Shown piece by piece: positions 34,162 through 42,683 of a stretch of 64,000 nucleotides of DNA. A program made the translations under genes and the position numbers. This DNA comes from Solirubrobacter ginsenosidimutans (GTDB lineage Bacteria > Actinomycetota > Thermoleophilia > Solirubrobacterales > Solirubrobacteraceae), in contig NZ_JAPDOD010000003.1 in NCBI RefSeq assembly GCF_027587205.1, positions 1 through 64,000 of the forward strand, written 5' to 3'. A model generated the notes under the pieces. It made no database searches, had not been told where the DNA came from, and saw only the letters and a list, made by a program, of their open reading frames with translations. Positions within the stretch are counted from its first letter, which is position 1; each line of letters starts with the position of its first letter.

Positions 34162-34920
34162 CTAGGCGGAGTGGCGCTCGAACGCGACGCTGGTGCGCTC
34201 CACCACGGGGCGCTGGCGCGCCTCAGGCGGGTCACCGAGCAGGAGCCAGCCACCGTCGGGACGGCGCTCGACCTCGCCGCGGCTGATCAGCTGGCCGAGC
34301 GCGGTCGTGACGGACGGGCGACGCGCGCCGACCATGCCGGCGAGCGTGCGGTGCGGCAGACGGAGCGAGACGACGACGCCGTTGGGCGCCACCCGTCCCC
34401 AGCGCTCCGCCAGGCACCACAGCAGTGCAAGCAATCGGTCATCCACGCGGGTGAGGTGGGCGATCGCTTGCATCACGACCAGGCGTTCCGCCCGGCGGGC
34501 GGCGCGCTCCACCAATGAGGCGAAGATCTCCGGCCACTGCGCGGCTCGCACCGCGAGGGCCTGATCGATCACCGCGAGGCGGACCGTGCTCAGCGCACTC
34601 CACTCGACGGTGCGCGGAAGCAGGACCTCCGCGTCCCGATCCTCCCACGCCCGCAGGAGATCGCCCGGGCCGAGCAACTCGGCACAGGGATGGTCTCCGA
34701 CGATCGCTTCTCTGACGAGCAGGCCGTCGAGCACGAGCAAGCCGATCGGGTTCGTCCCACCCGCAAGAGCGCGAGCGGGCGACCACGGGCCGCGCGGGAC
34801 GTCGATCGCCCGGGCGAAAAGACGTTGACTGACCTCGCGTACGCGCCTCGGATCGAGCCCGCGAGCGAGCTCAGGATCTGCTTCTAGAAGCTGTACGGAG
34901 CCGTTACCGGCGTCTGGCAT
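34162..34920 (-). CDS. Crp/Fnr-like transcriptional regulator
   Basis: 252 residues, ATG start. The N-terminal 150 residues have the shape of a cyclic-nucleotide-binding-type barrel (GLLVREAIVGDHPCAELLGPGDLLR and an LLPRTVEWSAL strand pair), but no clear cNMP pocket Arg is evident. A long dimerisation helix follows (FASLVERAARRAERLVVMQAIAHL), then a Crp-type winged helix (SLRLPHRTLAGMVGARRPSVTTALGQLISRGEVERRPDGGWLL). Ligand and targets are unknown. It lies convergent to trkA. Confidence 0.8.
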   Translation of the reverse strand: MPDAGNGSVQLLEADPELARGLDPRRVREVSQRLFARAIDVPRGPWSPARALAGGTNPIGLLVLDGLLVREAIVGDHPCAELLGPGDLLRAWEDRDAEVLLPRTVEWSALSTVRLAVIDQALAVRAAQWPEIFASLVERAARRAERLVVMQAIAHLTRVDDRLLALLWCLAERWGRVAPNGVVVSLRLPHRTLAGMVGARRPSVTTALGQLISRGEVERRPDGGWLLLGDPPEARQRPVVERTSVAFERHSA

Positions 34921-35041
34921 TACGAGCAGAACCCTCGTCGTTCGAAGGGAGCGGGCATCCCCACTGGGCCGACCTGCAATGTAGCGCTGAGAATACCTCT
35001 GGGGAAGGACAACGGGACGGGGTGGTCCGGCCGGAGGGTCC

Positions 35042-35047
35042 TATACT
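35042..35047 (+). promoter_or_regulatory. Consensus -10 box of tRNA-Gln
   Basis: TATACT, 15 bases upstream of the mature tRNA 5' end; a start near 35054 would leave a short 5' leader for RNase P. It is the closest match to the bacterial consensus among the promoters picked out here. Confidence 0.6.
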
Positions 35048-35062
35048 GCAGCGCCGACCCGT

Positions 35063-35134
35063 TGCCGGGTGGTGTAATTGGCAGCACACCAGTCTCTGGA
35101 TCTGGGAGTTGGGGTTCGAGTCCCTGCCCGGCAG
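35063..35134 (+). tRNA. tRNA-Gln (anticodon CTG)
   Basis: 72 nt. The acceptor stem TGCCGGG / CCCGGCA pairs fully. The D-arm GTGT...ACAC holds AATTGGCAGC. The anticodon loop CTCTGGA gives CTG for CAG codons, on a stem CCAGT/TCTGG with a T-T closing mismatch. The T-arm contains GGTTCGAGTCC. The discriminator is G at 35134 and CCA is not encoded. The next coding sequence begins at 35136, one base after the tRNA. Confidence 0.92.
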
Positions 35135-35135
35135 T

Positions 35136-35816
35136 TTGTCCGTATCGGTCACCATCGCGGAGCGTTTCAACGGTCCGCCCGGGACCGGTAACGGTGGTTA
35201 TGTCTGCGGGCTCGTCGCGACTGCGGTCGGGACGAGCGCGCAGGTGAGCCTCTTCCTCCCGCCGCCCTTGGGCGTCCCGCTCACGCTCGAGAAGACGGTT
35301 CCGGGCAGCGTCCGGTTGCTGAACGGCGACGCCGTCATCGCCGAGGGCCGCCACGCGACTCCCACCGTCTCGCTCCCGTCGCCGCCGACGCTCGACCAAG
35401 CGCGGGACGCGGCGCGGCACTTCGCGGGCCTGGACCCGGCCGAGCACGCCTTCCCGACCTGCTTCGTCTGCGGGCCCGCGCATCCCGACGGGCTGCGGGT
35501 CTACCCGGGGCCGATCGACAGCGGCCTCGCCTGCACCTGGACGCCCCGCTCGCCCGATCCCGTCTTCGTCTGGGCCGCCTTGGACTGCCCTTCCGGGTTC
35601 GCCTGCATCCCGCCCGGCTCGGCCAGCGTGCTCGCATCGATGACCGCCCACGTCCCGGGGCCGGTCGAGGCCGGCCGCGAATACGTGATCAGTGCCTGGA
35701 AGATCTCCACCGAGGGCCGCAAGCACCGCGGCGCCTCGGCGTTGTTCGACGCCGACGGCGGGCTGGTCGCCTACGCCGAGGCGCTCTGGATCACGCTCCG
35801 GGCTCGAACCTCGTAG
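35136..35816 (+). CDS. Thioesterase/hotdog-like hypothetical protein, start abutting the tRNA
   Basis: 226 residues from the TTG at 35136. ERFNGPPGTGNGGYVCGLVA at residues 9-28 is the typical N-terminal motif of this group, so the start must be close to it, and the TTG is the only standard start between the tRNA and the motif. A CFVCGPAHPDGLRVYPG motif follows. The second half (WAALDCPSGFA ... AHVPGPVEAGREYVISAW) looks like the second hotdog. The function is unassigned; these proteins may act on acyl-CoA. There is no room for a ribosome site outside the tRNA itself, so the mRNA is either a tRNA-mRNA fusion or is made leaderless by tRNA 3' processing. Confidence 0.7.
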   Translation: MSVSVTIAERFNGPPGTGNGGYVCGLVATAVGTSAQVSLFLPPPLGVPLTLEKTVPGSVRLLNGDAVIAEGRHATPTVSLPSPPTLDQARDAARHFAGLDPAEHAFPTCFVCGPAHPDGLRVYPGPIDSGLACTWTPRSPDPVFVWAALDCPSGFACIPPGSASVLASMTAHVPGPVEAGREYVISAWKISTEGRKHRGASALFDADGGLVAYAEALWITLRARTS

Positions 35817-35858
35817 CGACCTCACCGCGCGGGCGGGCTTCCGGTGGCGCGGTCCCGC

Positions 35859-35864
35859 TACGGT
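35859..35864 (+). promoter_or_regulatory. Leaderless -10 box of the hen1-pnkp operon
   Basis: TACGGT is 10 nt before the GTG at 35875 and lies 43 bp after the previous stop. Confidence 0.4.
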
Positions 35865-35874
35865 CTCGGCGCTC

Positions 35875-37182
35875 GTGTTGCTCACCATTTCAACGACCCA
35901 CCGGCCCGCGACCGACCTCGGCTTCCTGCTGCACAAGCACCCGGAGCGCGCGCAGACGTTCTCGCTGCCGTTCGGGACAGCCCACGTCTTCTACCCGGAG
36001 GCGTCCGAGGAGCGCTGCACCGCGGCGCTGCTGATGGATGTGGACCCGGTGGGGCTCGTGCGGCGTGGGCGCTCGGCGTTCGCGCTGGCCGAGTACGTCA
36101 ACGATCGCCCGTACGTGGCGTCGTCCTTTCTCTCTGTCGCCCTGGTGACGGTCTTCAAGACCGCGATGGAGGGTTTGCGCCCGGAGCTGGCAGCTTCCCC
36201 GCTCCCGCTCGAGGCGACGCTTCCGGCGGTGCGTGGGTCGGAGGAGCTCGTGCGGCGCCTGTTCGATCCGCTCGGCTACGAGGTCTCGGTGTCCCGGGTC
36301 GAGGAATCGCGGTACGTGTCGCTCCGGCTCGCCGGGTCGGTGCGGCTGGCGGAGTTGCTCACACACCTCTACGTGCTCCTGCCGGTGCTCGACGACGAGA
36401 AGCACTATTGGGTGGACGACTCCGAGGTCGCCAAGCTCCTGCGCCGCGGCGCGGAGTGGCTGCCGGCGCACCCGGAGCGCGAGCTGATCACGCGCCGCTA
36501 CCTCAAGCACGAGCGTCGCCTGTACAACCCGGTGCTCGCGGAGTTCCCGGCGGAGGCGGACGACGACGAGCCGGCCGAGGACGCGCTGGAGGAGCGGGTC
36601 TTGCTGCGTGACCAGCGACTGGGGACCGTGCAGGCGGTCCTGAAGGCCTCCGGCGCGCGCCGGGTGCTCGATCTCGGGTGCGGGCCTGGCGCGCTCCTGG
36701 AGCGGCTCAGGCGCGACGGCTACGAGGCCGTGACGGGCGTCGACGTCTCGCCCCGTGCGCTCGAGCAGGCGGCGCGACGGCTGAAGCTCGAACGCCAGCC
36801 CGACCCGCGCATCACGCTCTGGCAGAGCCCGCTCACCTATCGCGACCGGCGCTTCGAGGGCTATGACGCCGCCGCTCTGGTCGAGGTCATCGAGCACTTC
36901 GATCCGCCGCGGCTGGCGGCGCTGGAGGCCAACGTCTTCGGCGCCGGCCTGGCGTGCGTGGTCGTGACGACCCCCAACGCCGAGTACAACCGCATGTGGG
37001 AGACGCTCCCGGCGGGCTCGTTCCGTCACGCCGACCACCGCTTCGAGTGGACGCGGGCGGAGTTCGCTTCGTGGGCGTCCGGCGTCGCTTCGCGGTTTGG
37101 GTACCGGGTGCGGTTCCTTCCGGTGGGTCCTGAGGACGAGGCGGTCGGCCCGCCGACGCAGATGGGGGTGTTCGAGCGATGA
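35875..37182 (+). CDS. hen1: RNA 3'-terminal 2'-O-methyltransferase Hen1
   Basis: 435 residues, GTG start giving the usual MLLTIS-THRPATDLGFLLHKHP beginning of bacterial Hen1. Residues 1 to about 240 are the Hen1-specific N-terminal domain that contacts Pnkp. The C-terminal methyltransferase has RVLDLGCGPGALLERL (SAM loop), ALVEVIEHFDPPRL (the ExxEH metal motif) and FRHADHRFEWTRAEF (metal-binding His). The family adds a 2'-O-methyl group to the damaged RNA 3' end before Pnkp reseals it, so the repaired site cannot be cut again. The stop overlaps the pnkp start as ATGA. Confidence 0.95.
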   Translation: MLLTISTTHRPATDLGFLLHKHPERAQTFSLPFGTAHVFYPEASEERCTAALLMDVDPVGLVRRGRSAFALAEYVNDRPYVASSFLSVALVTVFKTAMEGLRPELAASPLPLEATLPAVRGSEELVRRLFDPLGYEVSVSRVEESRYVSLRLAGSVRLAELLTHLYVLLPVLDDEKHYWVDDSEVAKLLRRGAEWLPAHPERELITRRYLKHERRLYNPVLAEFPAEADDDEPAEDALEERVLLRDQRLGTVQAVLKASGARRVLDLGCGPGALLERLRRDGYEAVTGVDVSPRALEQAARRLKLERQPDPRITLWQSPLTYRDRRFEGYDAAALVEVIEHFDPPRLAALEANVFGAGLACVVVTTPNAEYNRMWETLPAGSFRHADHRFEWTRAEFASWASGVASRFGYRVRFLPVGPEDEAVGPPTQMGVFER

Positions 37183-39686
37183 GGATCGAGCTTCCGGACC
37201 CATGCCTGGTGGTGCTCGTCGGCGCGTCGGGCTCGGGCAAGAGCACGTTCGCCGCCACGCACTTCCTGGCCACCGAGACGATCTCGTCGGACTTCTGCCG
37301 CGGCCTGGTCGCCGACGATCCGAACGATCAGGACGCGACCGAGGACGCGTTCGCGGTCTTGCACGAGATCGCCGGACGGCGCCTGCGGCGCGGGCGGCTG
37401 ACCGTCGTCGATGCCACCAACGTCCAGCGCGAGGCGCGGGCCGCGTTGTTGGCGGTCGCGCGTGCGCACGACCTGTTCGCGATCGCCGTGGTGCTCGATC
37501 TGCCCGAGGAGGTGTGCCTCGCTCGCAACGCGTTGCGGCCGGACCGCGGGTTCGGGGCGCACGTCGTGCGGCGCCAGCGCAGCTCGCTCAAGCGCTCCCT
37601 GCGTCACCTCCAGCGTGACGGGTTCCGGCGCGCCTTCGTCCTGCGGTCCGTCGAAGAGGTCGCCGACGTCGAGATCGTGCGCGCGCCGATGTGGACCGAC
37701 CGGCGCGCCGAGACCGGGCCGTTCGACGTCATCGGCGACGTCCACGGCTGCCACGAGGAGCTGATGGCGCTCTTGGACTCGCTCGGCTATGTCGACGGCG
37801 TGCACCCGCTGGGGCGGCGGGCGGTGTTCGTCGGAGACCTGGTCGATCGCGGGCCGGGGGTCGTGGGTGCGTTGCGGCAGGTGATGGAGATGGTCGCCGC
37901 CGGGAGCGCGTTCTGCGTGCCGGGCAACCACGACGTCAAGCTCTCGCGCAAGCTCGCCGGGCGCGACGTCCAGATCACCCACGGGCTCGCGGAGTCGCTC
38001 GAGCAGCTGGCATCGGAGCCGGAGGAGTTCCGCGACGCCGTGGGCGCGTTCCTGCACGGGCTCGTGTCCCACCTGGTCCTCGACGGCGGGCGGCTCGTCG
38101 TCGCCCACGCCGGCATGCCGGAGCGCTACCAGGGCCGCGGGTCCCGGCGGATCCGGGAATTCGCCCTGTTCGGCGAGACGACGGGCGAGACCGACGAGTT
38201 CGGCCTCCCGGTGCGCGGCGCCTGGGCGAACGACTACCGCGGCGCCGCGACCGTCGTCTACGGCCACACCCCGGTGAACGAGCCGGAGTGGGTCAACAAC
38301 ACGATCAATATCGACACGGGCTGCGTGTTCGGCGGCAAGCTGACCGCGCTGCGCTGGCCGGAACGCGACCTGATCTCGGTGCCGGCGGTGCGCGAGCACT
38401 ACGCCCCGGCGCGGCCGTTCCTGGACGTACCGGCGGCCGACGATCGCCCGCCGTATCTGCTCGACGTCGCCGATGTCTCCGGCAAGCGGATCGTCTCGAC
38501 GCGGCTGGCCCGCCAGGTGACGGTCCGCGAGGAGAACGCGGCGGGTGCGCTCGAGGTGATGTCGCGGTTCGCGATCGACCCGCGCTGGCTCGTCTATCTC
38601 CCGCCGACGATGGCGCCGACCGCGACGTCCGCCCGTGAGGACGTGCTCGAGTACCCGGCGGAGGCGTTCGCCGAGTTCCGCTCGGAGGGCATCGCGCGGG
38701 TGGTCTGCGAGGAGAAGCACATGGGCTCGCGCGCGATCGCCGTCGTCTGCCGCGACGAGGACGTCGCGCGGGCGCGGTTCGGGGTGACCGACGGCGGGGC
38801 GGGCGCGGTGTACTCCCGCACGGGGCGCGCCTTCTTCGACGACGTGGACCCGCTGCTGGACCGGCTGCGCGCCGCCGTCTCGCGCGCCGGGCTGTGGGAG
38901 GCGCTCGACACCGGCTGGCTCGTGCTGGACTGCGAGATCCTCCCGTGGTCGGCGAAGGCGAAGGACCTGATCGAGCGCCAGTACGCCGCCGTGGGCGCGG
39001 CGGCGGGGGCGGGGCTCTCCGCCTCGGTCGCGGTGCTCGAGACGGCCCTGGCGCGCGGGCTCGACGTCGCGCCGCTGCTGGCGTCCACCCGCGATCGCCT
39101 TTCGCGTGTGGGGGCGTACCGCGCCGCCTACGAGCGCTACAACTGGCCCGTCGCCGGTGTCGACGACCTGCGGGTCGCGCCCTTCCACGTGCTCGCCGCC
39201 GAGTCCGGCGTCTTCACCGGCCGCGATCACGGCTGGCACCTGGAGCACTGCGACGCGCTCGTCGAGGCCGACCCGGCCTGGATCCGCCGCACCGAGCGGC
39301 GGGTGGTCGAGGTCACCGACCCGTCGTCGGAAGCCGCGGCGACCACGTGGTGGGAGGAGCTCACCGCCGCCGGCGGGGAGGGGATGGTCGTCAAGCCCTA
39401 CGACTTCACGGTCCGCGGCCGCCGCGGGCTCGTCCAGCCGGGCATCAAGGTCCGCGGCCGCGAGTACCTCCGGATCATCTACGGCCCCGAGTACGACGCC
39501 CCGTCCCAGCTTCCACGCCTGCGTTCGCGCGGCCTCGGCCGCAAGCGCTCGATGGCGTCGCGCGAGTTCGCCTTGGGGGTCGAGGCGCTTGAGCGCTTCG
39601 TTCGTCGTGAGCCGCTGTACCGAGTCCATGAGTGCGTCTTCGCAGTATTGGCCCTCGAGTCCGAGCCAGTGGACCCGCGGCTCTGA
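37179..39686 (+). CDS. pnkp: Polynucleotide kinase-phosphatase-ligase Pnkp
   Basis: 835 residues. The kinase domain has VGASGSGKSTF with Lys21-Ser22. A binuclear metallophosphatase follows from about residue 185: DVIGDVHGCHEEL, FVGDLVDRGPG, VPGNHD, then VYGHTPV. The C-terminal adenylyltransferase/ligase has CEEKHMGSRA with Lys513 as the predicted AMP-acceptor, and GEGMVVKPYDF near the end. It heals and, with Hen1, seals RNAs cut by ribotoxins, especially tRNAs. All three active sites look intact. A T-rich tract follows the stop. Confidence 0.96.
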   Translation: MRIELPDPCLVVLVGASGSGKSTFAATHFLATETISSDFCRGLVADDPNDQDATEDAFAVLHEIAGRRLRRGRLTVVDATNVQREARAALLAVARAHDLFAIAVVLDLPEEVCLARNALRPDRGFGAHVVRRQRSSLKRSLRHLQRDGFRRAFVLRSVEEVADVEIVRAPMWTDRRAETGPFDVIGDVHGCHEELMALLDSLGYVDGVHPLGRRAVFVGDLVDRGPGVVGALRQVMEMVAAGSAFCVPGNHDVKLSRKLAGRDVQITHGLAESLEQLASEPEEFRDAVGAFLHGLVSHLVLDGGRLVVAHAGMPERYQGRGSRRIREFALFGETTGETDEFGLPVRGAWANDYRGAATVVYGHTPVNEPEWVNNTINIDTGCVFGGKLTALRWPERDLISVPAVREHYAPARPFLDVPAADDRPPYLLDVADVSGKRIVSTRLARQVTVREENAAGALEVMSRFAIDPRWLVYLPPTMAPTATSAREDVLEYPAEAFAEFRSEGIARVVCEEKHMGSRAIAVVCRDEDVARARFGVTDGGAGAVYSRTGRAFFDDVDPLLDRLRAAVSRAGLWEALDTGWLVLDCEILPWSAKAKDLIERQYAAVGAAAGAGLSASVAVLETALARGLDVAPLLASTRDRLSRVGAYRAAYERYNWPVAGVDDLRVAPFHVLAAESGVFTGRDHGWHLEHCDALVEADPAWIRRTERRVVEVTDPSSEAAATTWWEELTAAGGEGMVVKPYDFTVRGRRGLVQPGIKVRGREYLRIIYGPEYDAPSQLPRLRSRGLGRKRSMASREFALGVEALERFVRREPLYRVHECVFAVLALESEPVDPRL

Positions 39687-39760
39687 TTTGTTGCTGTTTT
39701 GGTGCAGTTTTGTAACAGGTAGGTGTTGTTCCGTTCACCTCGAGGGCTGATCCTGAGGGG

Positions 39761-40696
39761 GTGCCCTCGCAAAGTTTCCTGACCGGCAACATTCCGGAAG
39801 CACCCCCTGTCGATATCGCGCTCGCGGCCCTCGCCGAGCGACAGCACGGGCTCGCCACGCTCGGCCAACTGACCGCGGCGGGTCTCACCCGGCCAGCAAT
39901 CACGAAGCGTGTCGCTCGGGGCGTCCTTCATCGCGTTCACCGCGGCGTCTACGCGATCGGTCACTGCGTCCTCTCGCGGGAGGCCGAGTGGCTGGCCGCG
40001 GTCCTCGCCGTCGGCGACGGCGCGGTCCTGAGCCACCATTCTGGAGCGGAACTCAACCGGCTGACATACACCCGAGGCGCGCTCGTCGATGTCACCGTGC
40101 CTCACCACCGGCGCTCACAGCCGGGCATCCGCGTCCACTGCGTACGTCGCCTCGACCCGCGCGACGTCACCCACGAGCACGGTATTCCGGTCACGACCGT
40201 CCATCGCACCTTCGTCGACCTGTCAGACCTCCTCACGCCACACGAACTCGTCGCGTTGTTCAGGGAGGCCAACTTCCATGGCCACTACGTGGAGCTCGCG
40301 ATCCGTGACTCCATGGCACGAGCCAACGGGCGGCACAACTTGAAGGTTCTCGACCGGGCCATGGAGCGCTACGCCTACGGCAGCGCGGGTACCCGGAGCC
40401 GCGGCGAGGTCCTGTTCCTCCGCCTCGACCTCCCGGAACCGCTCGTCAACACGAAGCTCTTCGGTCACGAGGTCGACTTCCTGTGGCCGGAGGTCAAGCT
40501 CAACGTGGAAATCGACGGTCCGCAGCACTACACGCCTGCGGGGCGGCGCGCCGACGCGGCGAGAGACCGGATCCTCGCCTCTGCGGGCTACACGGTCCTC
40601 CGCTTCCCCGAGGAGGCGGTCAAAGAGCGCCCCGACGAGGTGCTCAGAGCGGTTTCGGCGTGGGTGTCCAGCCGAGGGTCTCGGCGTGCGGCTTGA
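39761..40696 (+). CDS. AbiEi-type winged-helix plus DUF559 nuclease-like protein
   Basis: 311 residues, GTG start. The N-terminus (residues 15-75) is the AbiEi antitoxin-like HTH seen in type IV toxin-antitoxin annotations: ALAERQHGLATLGQLTAAGL and VHRGVYAIG. The C-terminus (about 205-300) is a DUF559/Vsr-like endonuclease fold: FGHEVDFLWPEVKLNVEIDG with the paired acidic residues, then RDRILASAGYTVLRFPEE. Such fused proteins are very common in actinomycetes; function unproven. The 74 bp upstream is distinctly T-rich compared with the surroundings. Confidence 0.8.
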   Translation: MPSQSFLTGNIPEAPPVDIALAALAERQHGLATLGQLTAAGLTRPAITKRVARGVLHRVHRGVYAIGHCVLSREAEWLAAVLAVGDGAVLSHHSGAELNRLTYTRGALVDVTVPHHRRSQPGIRVHCVRRLDPRDVTHEHGIPVTTVHRTFVDLSDLLTPHELVALFREANFHGHYVELAIRDSMARANGRHNLKVLDRAMERYAYGSAGTRSRGEVLFLRLDLPEPLVNTKLFGHEVDFLWPEVKLNVEIDGPQHYTPAGRRADAARDRILASAGYTVLRFPEEAVKERPDEVLRAVSAWVSSRGSRRAA

Positions 40697-40877
40697 GGAC
40701 GCCGTTCACGAACCGGCCCTTGGAAGGGGCGACGAGGAACTCCTCGTAGAGCATCTCGCTGCACGGGAACGTGTAGTACTCGTCGCTGTCGGCGAAGACG
40801 ATCTCCAGGGCGCCCGCGCGGTACCGGTAGCGGTCGATGGCGGCGGAAGAGCACGGCTGCCACTCCACCCGCTTCAC
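40644..40877 (-). CDS. KTSC domain protein
   Basis: 77 residues, GTG start. The motif order IDRYRYRAGALEIVFADSDEYYTFPCSEMLYEEFLVAPSKGRFVN is that of the small KTSC domain (pfam13619), associated with nucleic-acid enzymes and small modules of unknown role. The closing residues lie in a 53-bp antisense overlap with the DUF559 gene. A TAGCGT box is 6 nt upstream of the start. Confidence 0.8.
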   Translation of the reverse strand: MKRVEWQPCSSAAIDRYRYRAGALEIVFADSDEYYTFPCSEMLYEEFLVAPSKGRFVNGVLKPHAETLGWTPTPKPL

Positions 40878-40886
40878 GATACGACG

Positions 40887-42683
40887 CTACGCGGCGGCTT
40901 GTTCGCGCCAGTCCTCGTGCAGGCGCCAGTAGGCGCCGCGCAGGGCGAGGAGCTCGGCGTGGGTGCCCTGTTCGACGATCCGGCCGTGTTCGAGGACGAC
41001 GATCTGGCCCGCGCGCTCGATGGTGGAGAGGCGGTGGGCGATGACGATCGCGGTGCGGCCGGCGAGCAGGCGGCGGAGGCCGTTCTCGATCCGGGACTCG
41101 GTGTGCACGTCGACGTTGGAGGTGGCCTCGTCGAGGACGAGGATGCGCGGGTCGGCGACGAGCGCGCGGGCGAAGGCGACGAGCTGGCGCTGGCCGGCGG
41201 AGAGCTGGATGCCGCGCTCGCCGACCGGGGTGTCGTAGCCATGCTCGAGCCCGTCGATGAACGCGTCGGCGCCGACGGCGTGGGCGGCGGCGCGGACCTC
41301 CTCCTCCGAGGCCTCGGGCCGGCCGAACGCGATGTTCTCGCCGATCGTGCCGCTGAACAGGAACGCCTCCTGCGGGACGATGCCCATCTGGGAGCGCAGG
41401 GAGTGCGCGGTGATGTCGCGGAGGTCGTGGCCGTCGACGCGGATGGTGCCGGCGGTGGGGTCGTAGAAGCGGGCGACGAGCTTGGCCAGCGTCGACTTGC
41501 CCGCGCCGGTCGTGCCCACCAGCGCGACGGTCTGGCCCGGCGGGACGACCAGGTCGATCCCGTCCAGCGCCGGGGCGCCGTCGCCGTAGGCGAAGGTCAC
41601 GCCGTCGAGGACGATCTCGCCGCGCAGGCGGGGGAGATCGCGGGCGCCGGGGGCGTCGGACAGTTCCGGCTCCTCGTCGAGCAGATCGAAGATCTTGTCC
41701 AGCGCGGCCATGCCGGACTGGTAGGTCGTGTAGAGCTGGGAGAGCTGCTGGATCGGGTCGAAGAAGTTGTTCAGCGCGGCCAGGAACGCCACGAGGACGC
41801 CGATCGTGATGTCCCCCTCGACGGCCTGGATGCCGCCGTAGAGCAGGATCCCGGCGGTCGCGACCGCCGACAGCAGCTCGACGCCCGGGAAGTAGGCGGC
41901 GTTGAGGTAGACCGTCTTCATGTTCGCCTTGCGGTTCTCCTCGTTGAGGTCGGCGAACTGCTCGAGGTGCCGCGGCTCCTGGGCGAAGGACCGCACGACG
42001 CGGATGCCCGAGAGCGTCTCTTGGAGGTACGCCGTGATCAACGCGACCTTCTCGCGGGTCGCGCGGTAGGCGTCGGCGCTGACGATCCGGAAGGCGACCG
42101 AGGCGAGGCCGAGGACCGGGAAGACGGTGTAGGTGATCAGCGCGAGCTCGGGGTCGAGCAGGAACAGGATCACCGCGGTGCCGATCAGGGTCAGCGAGGC
42201 GCCGAAGAGCGTGACGATGCCGTCGGAGACGAGCGTGTCGAGCGCCTCGACGTCGTTGGAGAGCCGCGAGATCAGCACGCCCGCCCGCCGGCGCGAGTAG
42301 AAGCCCACGGACATCGTCTGCAGGTGGGCGAAGAGCTGGATGCGCAGGTCCTGCAGCGCCCGTTGCCCGACCCACCCGGTCAAGTACGTCTGGACGTAGG
42401 TCGCGCCCCAATAGATCACCGCGGTCGCCAGGAACGCGACGACGATCCAGGTCAGCGCCTGGTAGTCGCCGGGCACGATCCCGTTGTCGATCGCGAGCTT
42501 GGCCAGCGGCGGCGGCGCCAGTGCGGCGGCGGTCGCGAGCACCAGCGACACGAACATCAGCGCCACCCGCGCGCGGTAGGGCTGCAGGAGCACGGCGAGC
42601 CCGCGCAGCTTGCGCCCGCGTCCCGACGTCGCCCGCCAGCGGCGGACGAGGTCATGGCGGCGGGACAGCTCGGGCGCGCTCAC
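40887..42683 (-). CDS. ABC exporter half-transporter, catalytic Walker B but LSAGQ signature
   Basis: 598 residues, GTG in a GTGA overlap with the upstream gene. Six membrane helices (residues 30-330) are followed by the nucleotide-binding domain: Walker A GTTGAGKSTL, Q-loop VPQEAF, signature LSAGQRQ instead of LSGGQ, and Walker B ILVLDEATSNVD with the catalytic Glu. With its partner, which has Asp in Walker B, it forms a heterodimeric exporter having one consensus and one degenerate ATP site. It probably exports lipids or drugs. Confidence 0.92.
   Translation of the reverse strand: MSAPELSRRHDLVRRWRATSGRGRKLRGLAVLLQPYRARVALMFVSLVLATAAALAPPPLAKLAIDNGIVPGDYQALTWIVVAFLATAVIYWGATYVQTYLTGWVGQRALQDLRIQLFAHLQTMSVGFYSRRRAGVLISRLSNDVEALDTLVSDGIVTLFGASLTLIGTAVILFLLDPELALITYTVFPVLGLASVAFRIVSADAYRATREKVALITAYLQETLSGIRVVRSFAQEPRHLEQFADLNEENRKANMKTVYLNAAYFPGVELLSAVATAGILLYGGIQAVEGDITIGVLVAFLAALNNFFDPIQQLSQLYTTYQSGMAALDKIFDLLDEEPELSDAPGARDLPRLRGEIVLDGVTFAYGDGAPALDGIDLVVPPGQTVALVGTTGAGKSTLAKLVARFYDPTAGTIRVDGHDLRDITAHSLRSQMGIVPQEAFLFSGTIGENIAFGRPEASEEEVRAAAHAVGADAFIDGLEHGYDTPVGERGIQLSAGQRQLVAFARALVADPRILVLDEATSNVDVHTESRIENGLRRLLAGRTAIVIAHRLSTIERAGQIVVLEHGRIVEQGTHAELLALRGAYWRLHEDWREQAAA

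Noticed and set aside
39687..39760. T-rich tract as a terminator with hairpin
   Set aside because: T-runs are present but no strong stem precedes them; AGGTG/CACCT is only 5 bp. Left unassigned.
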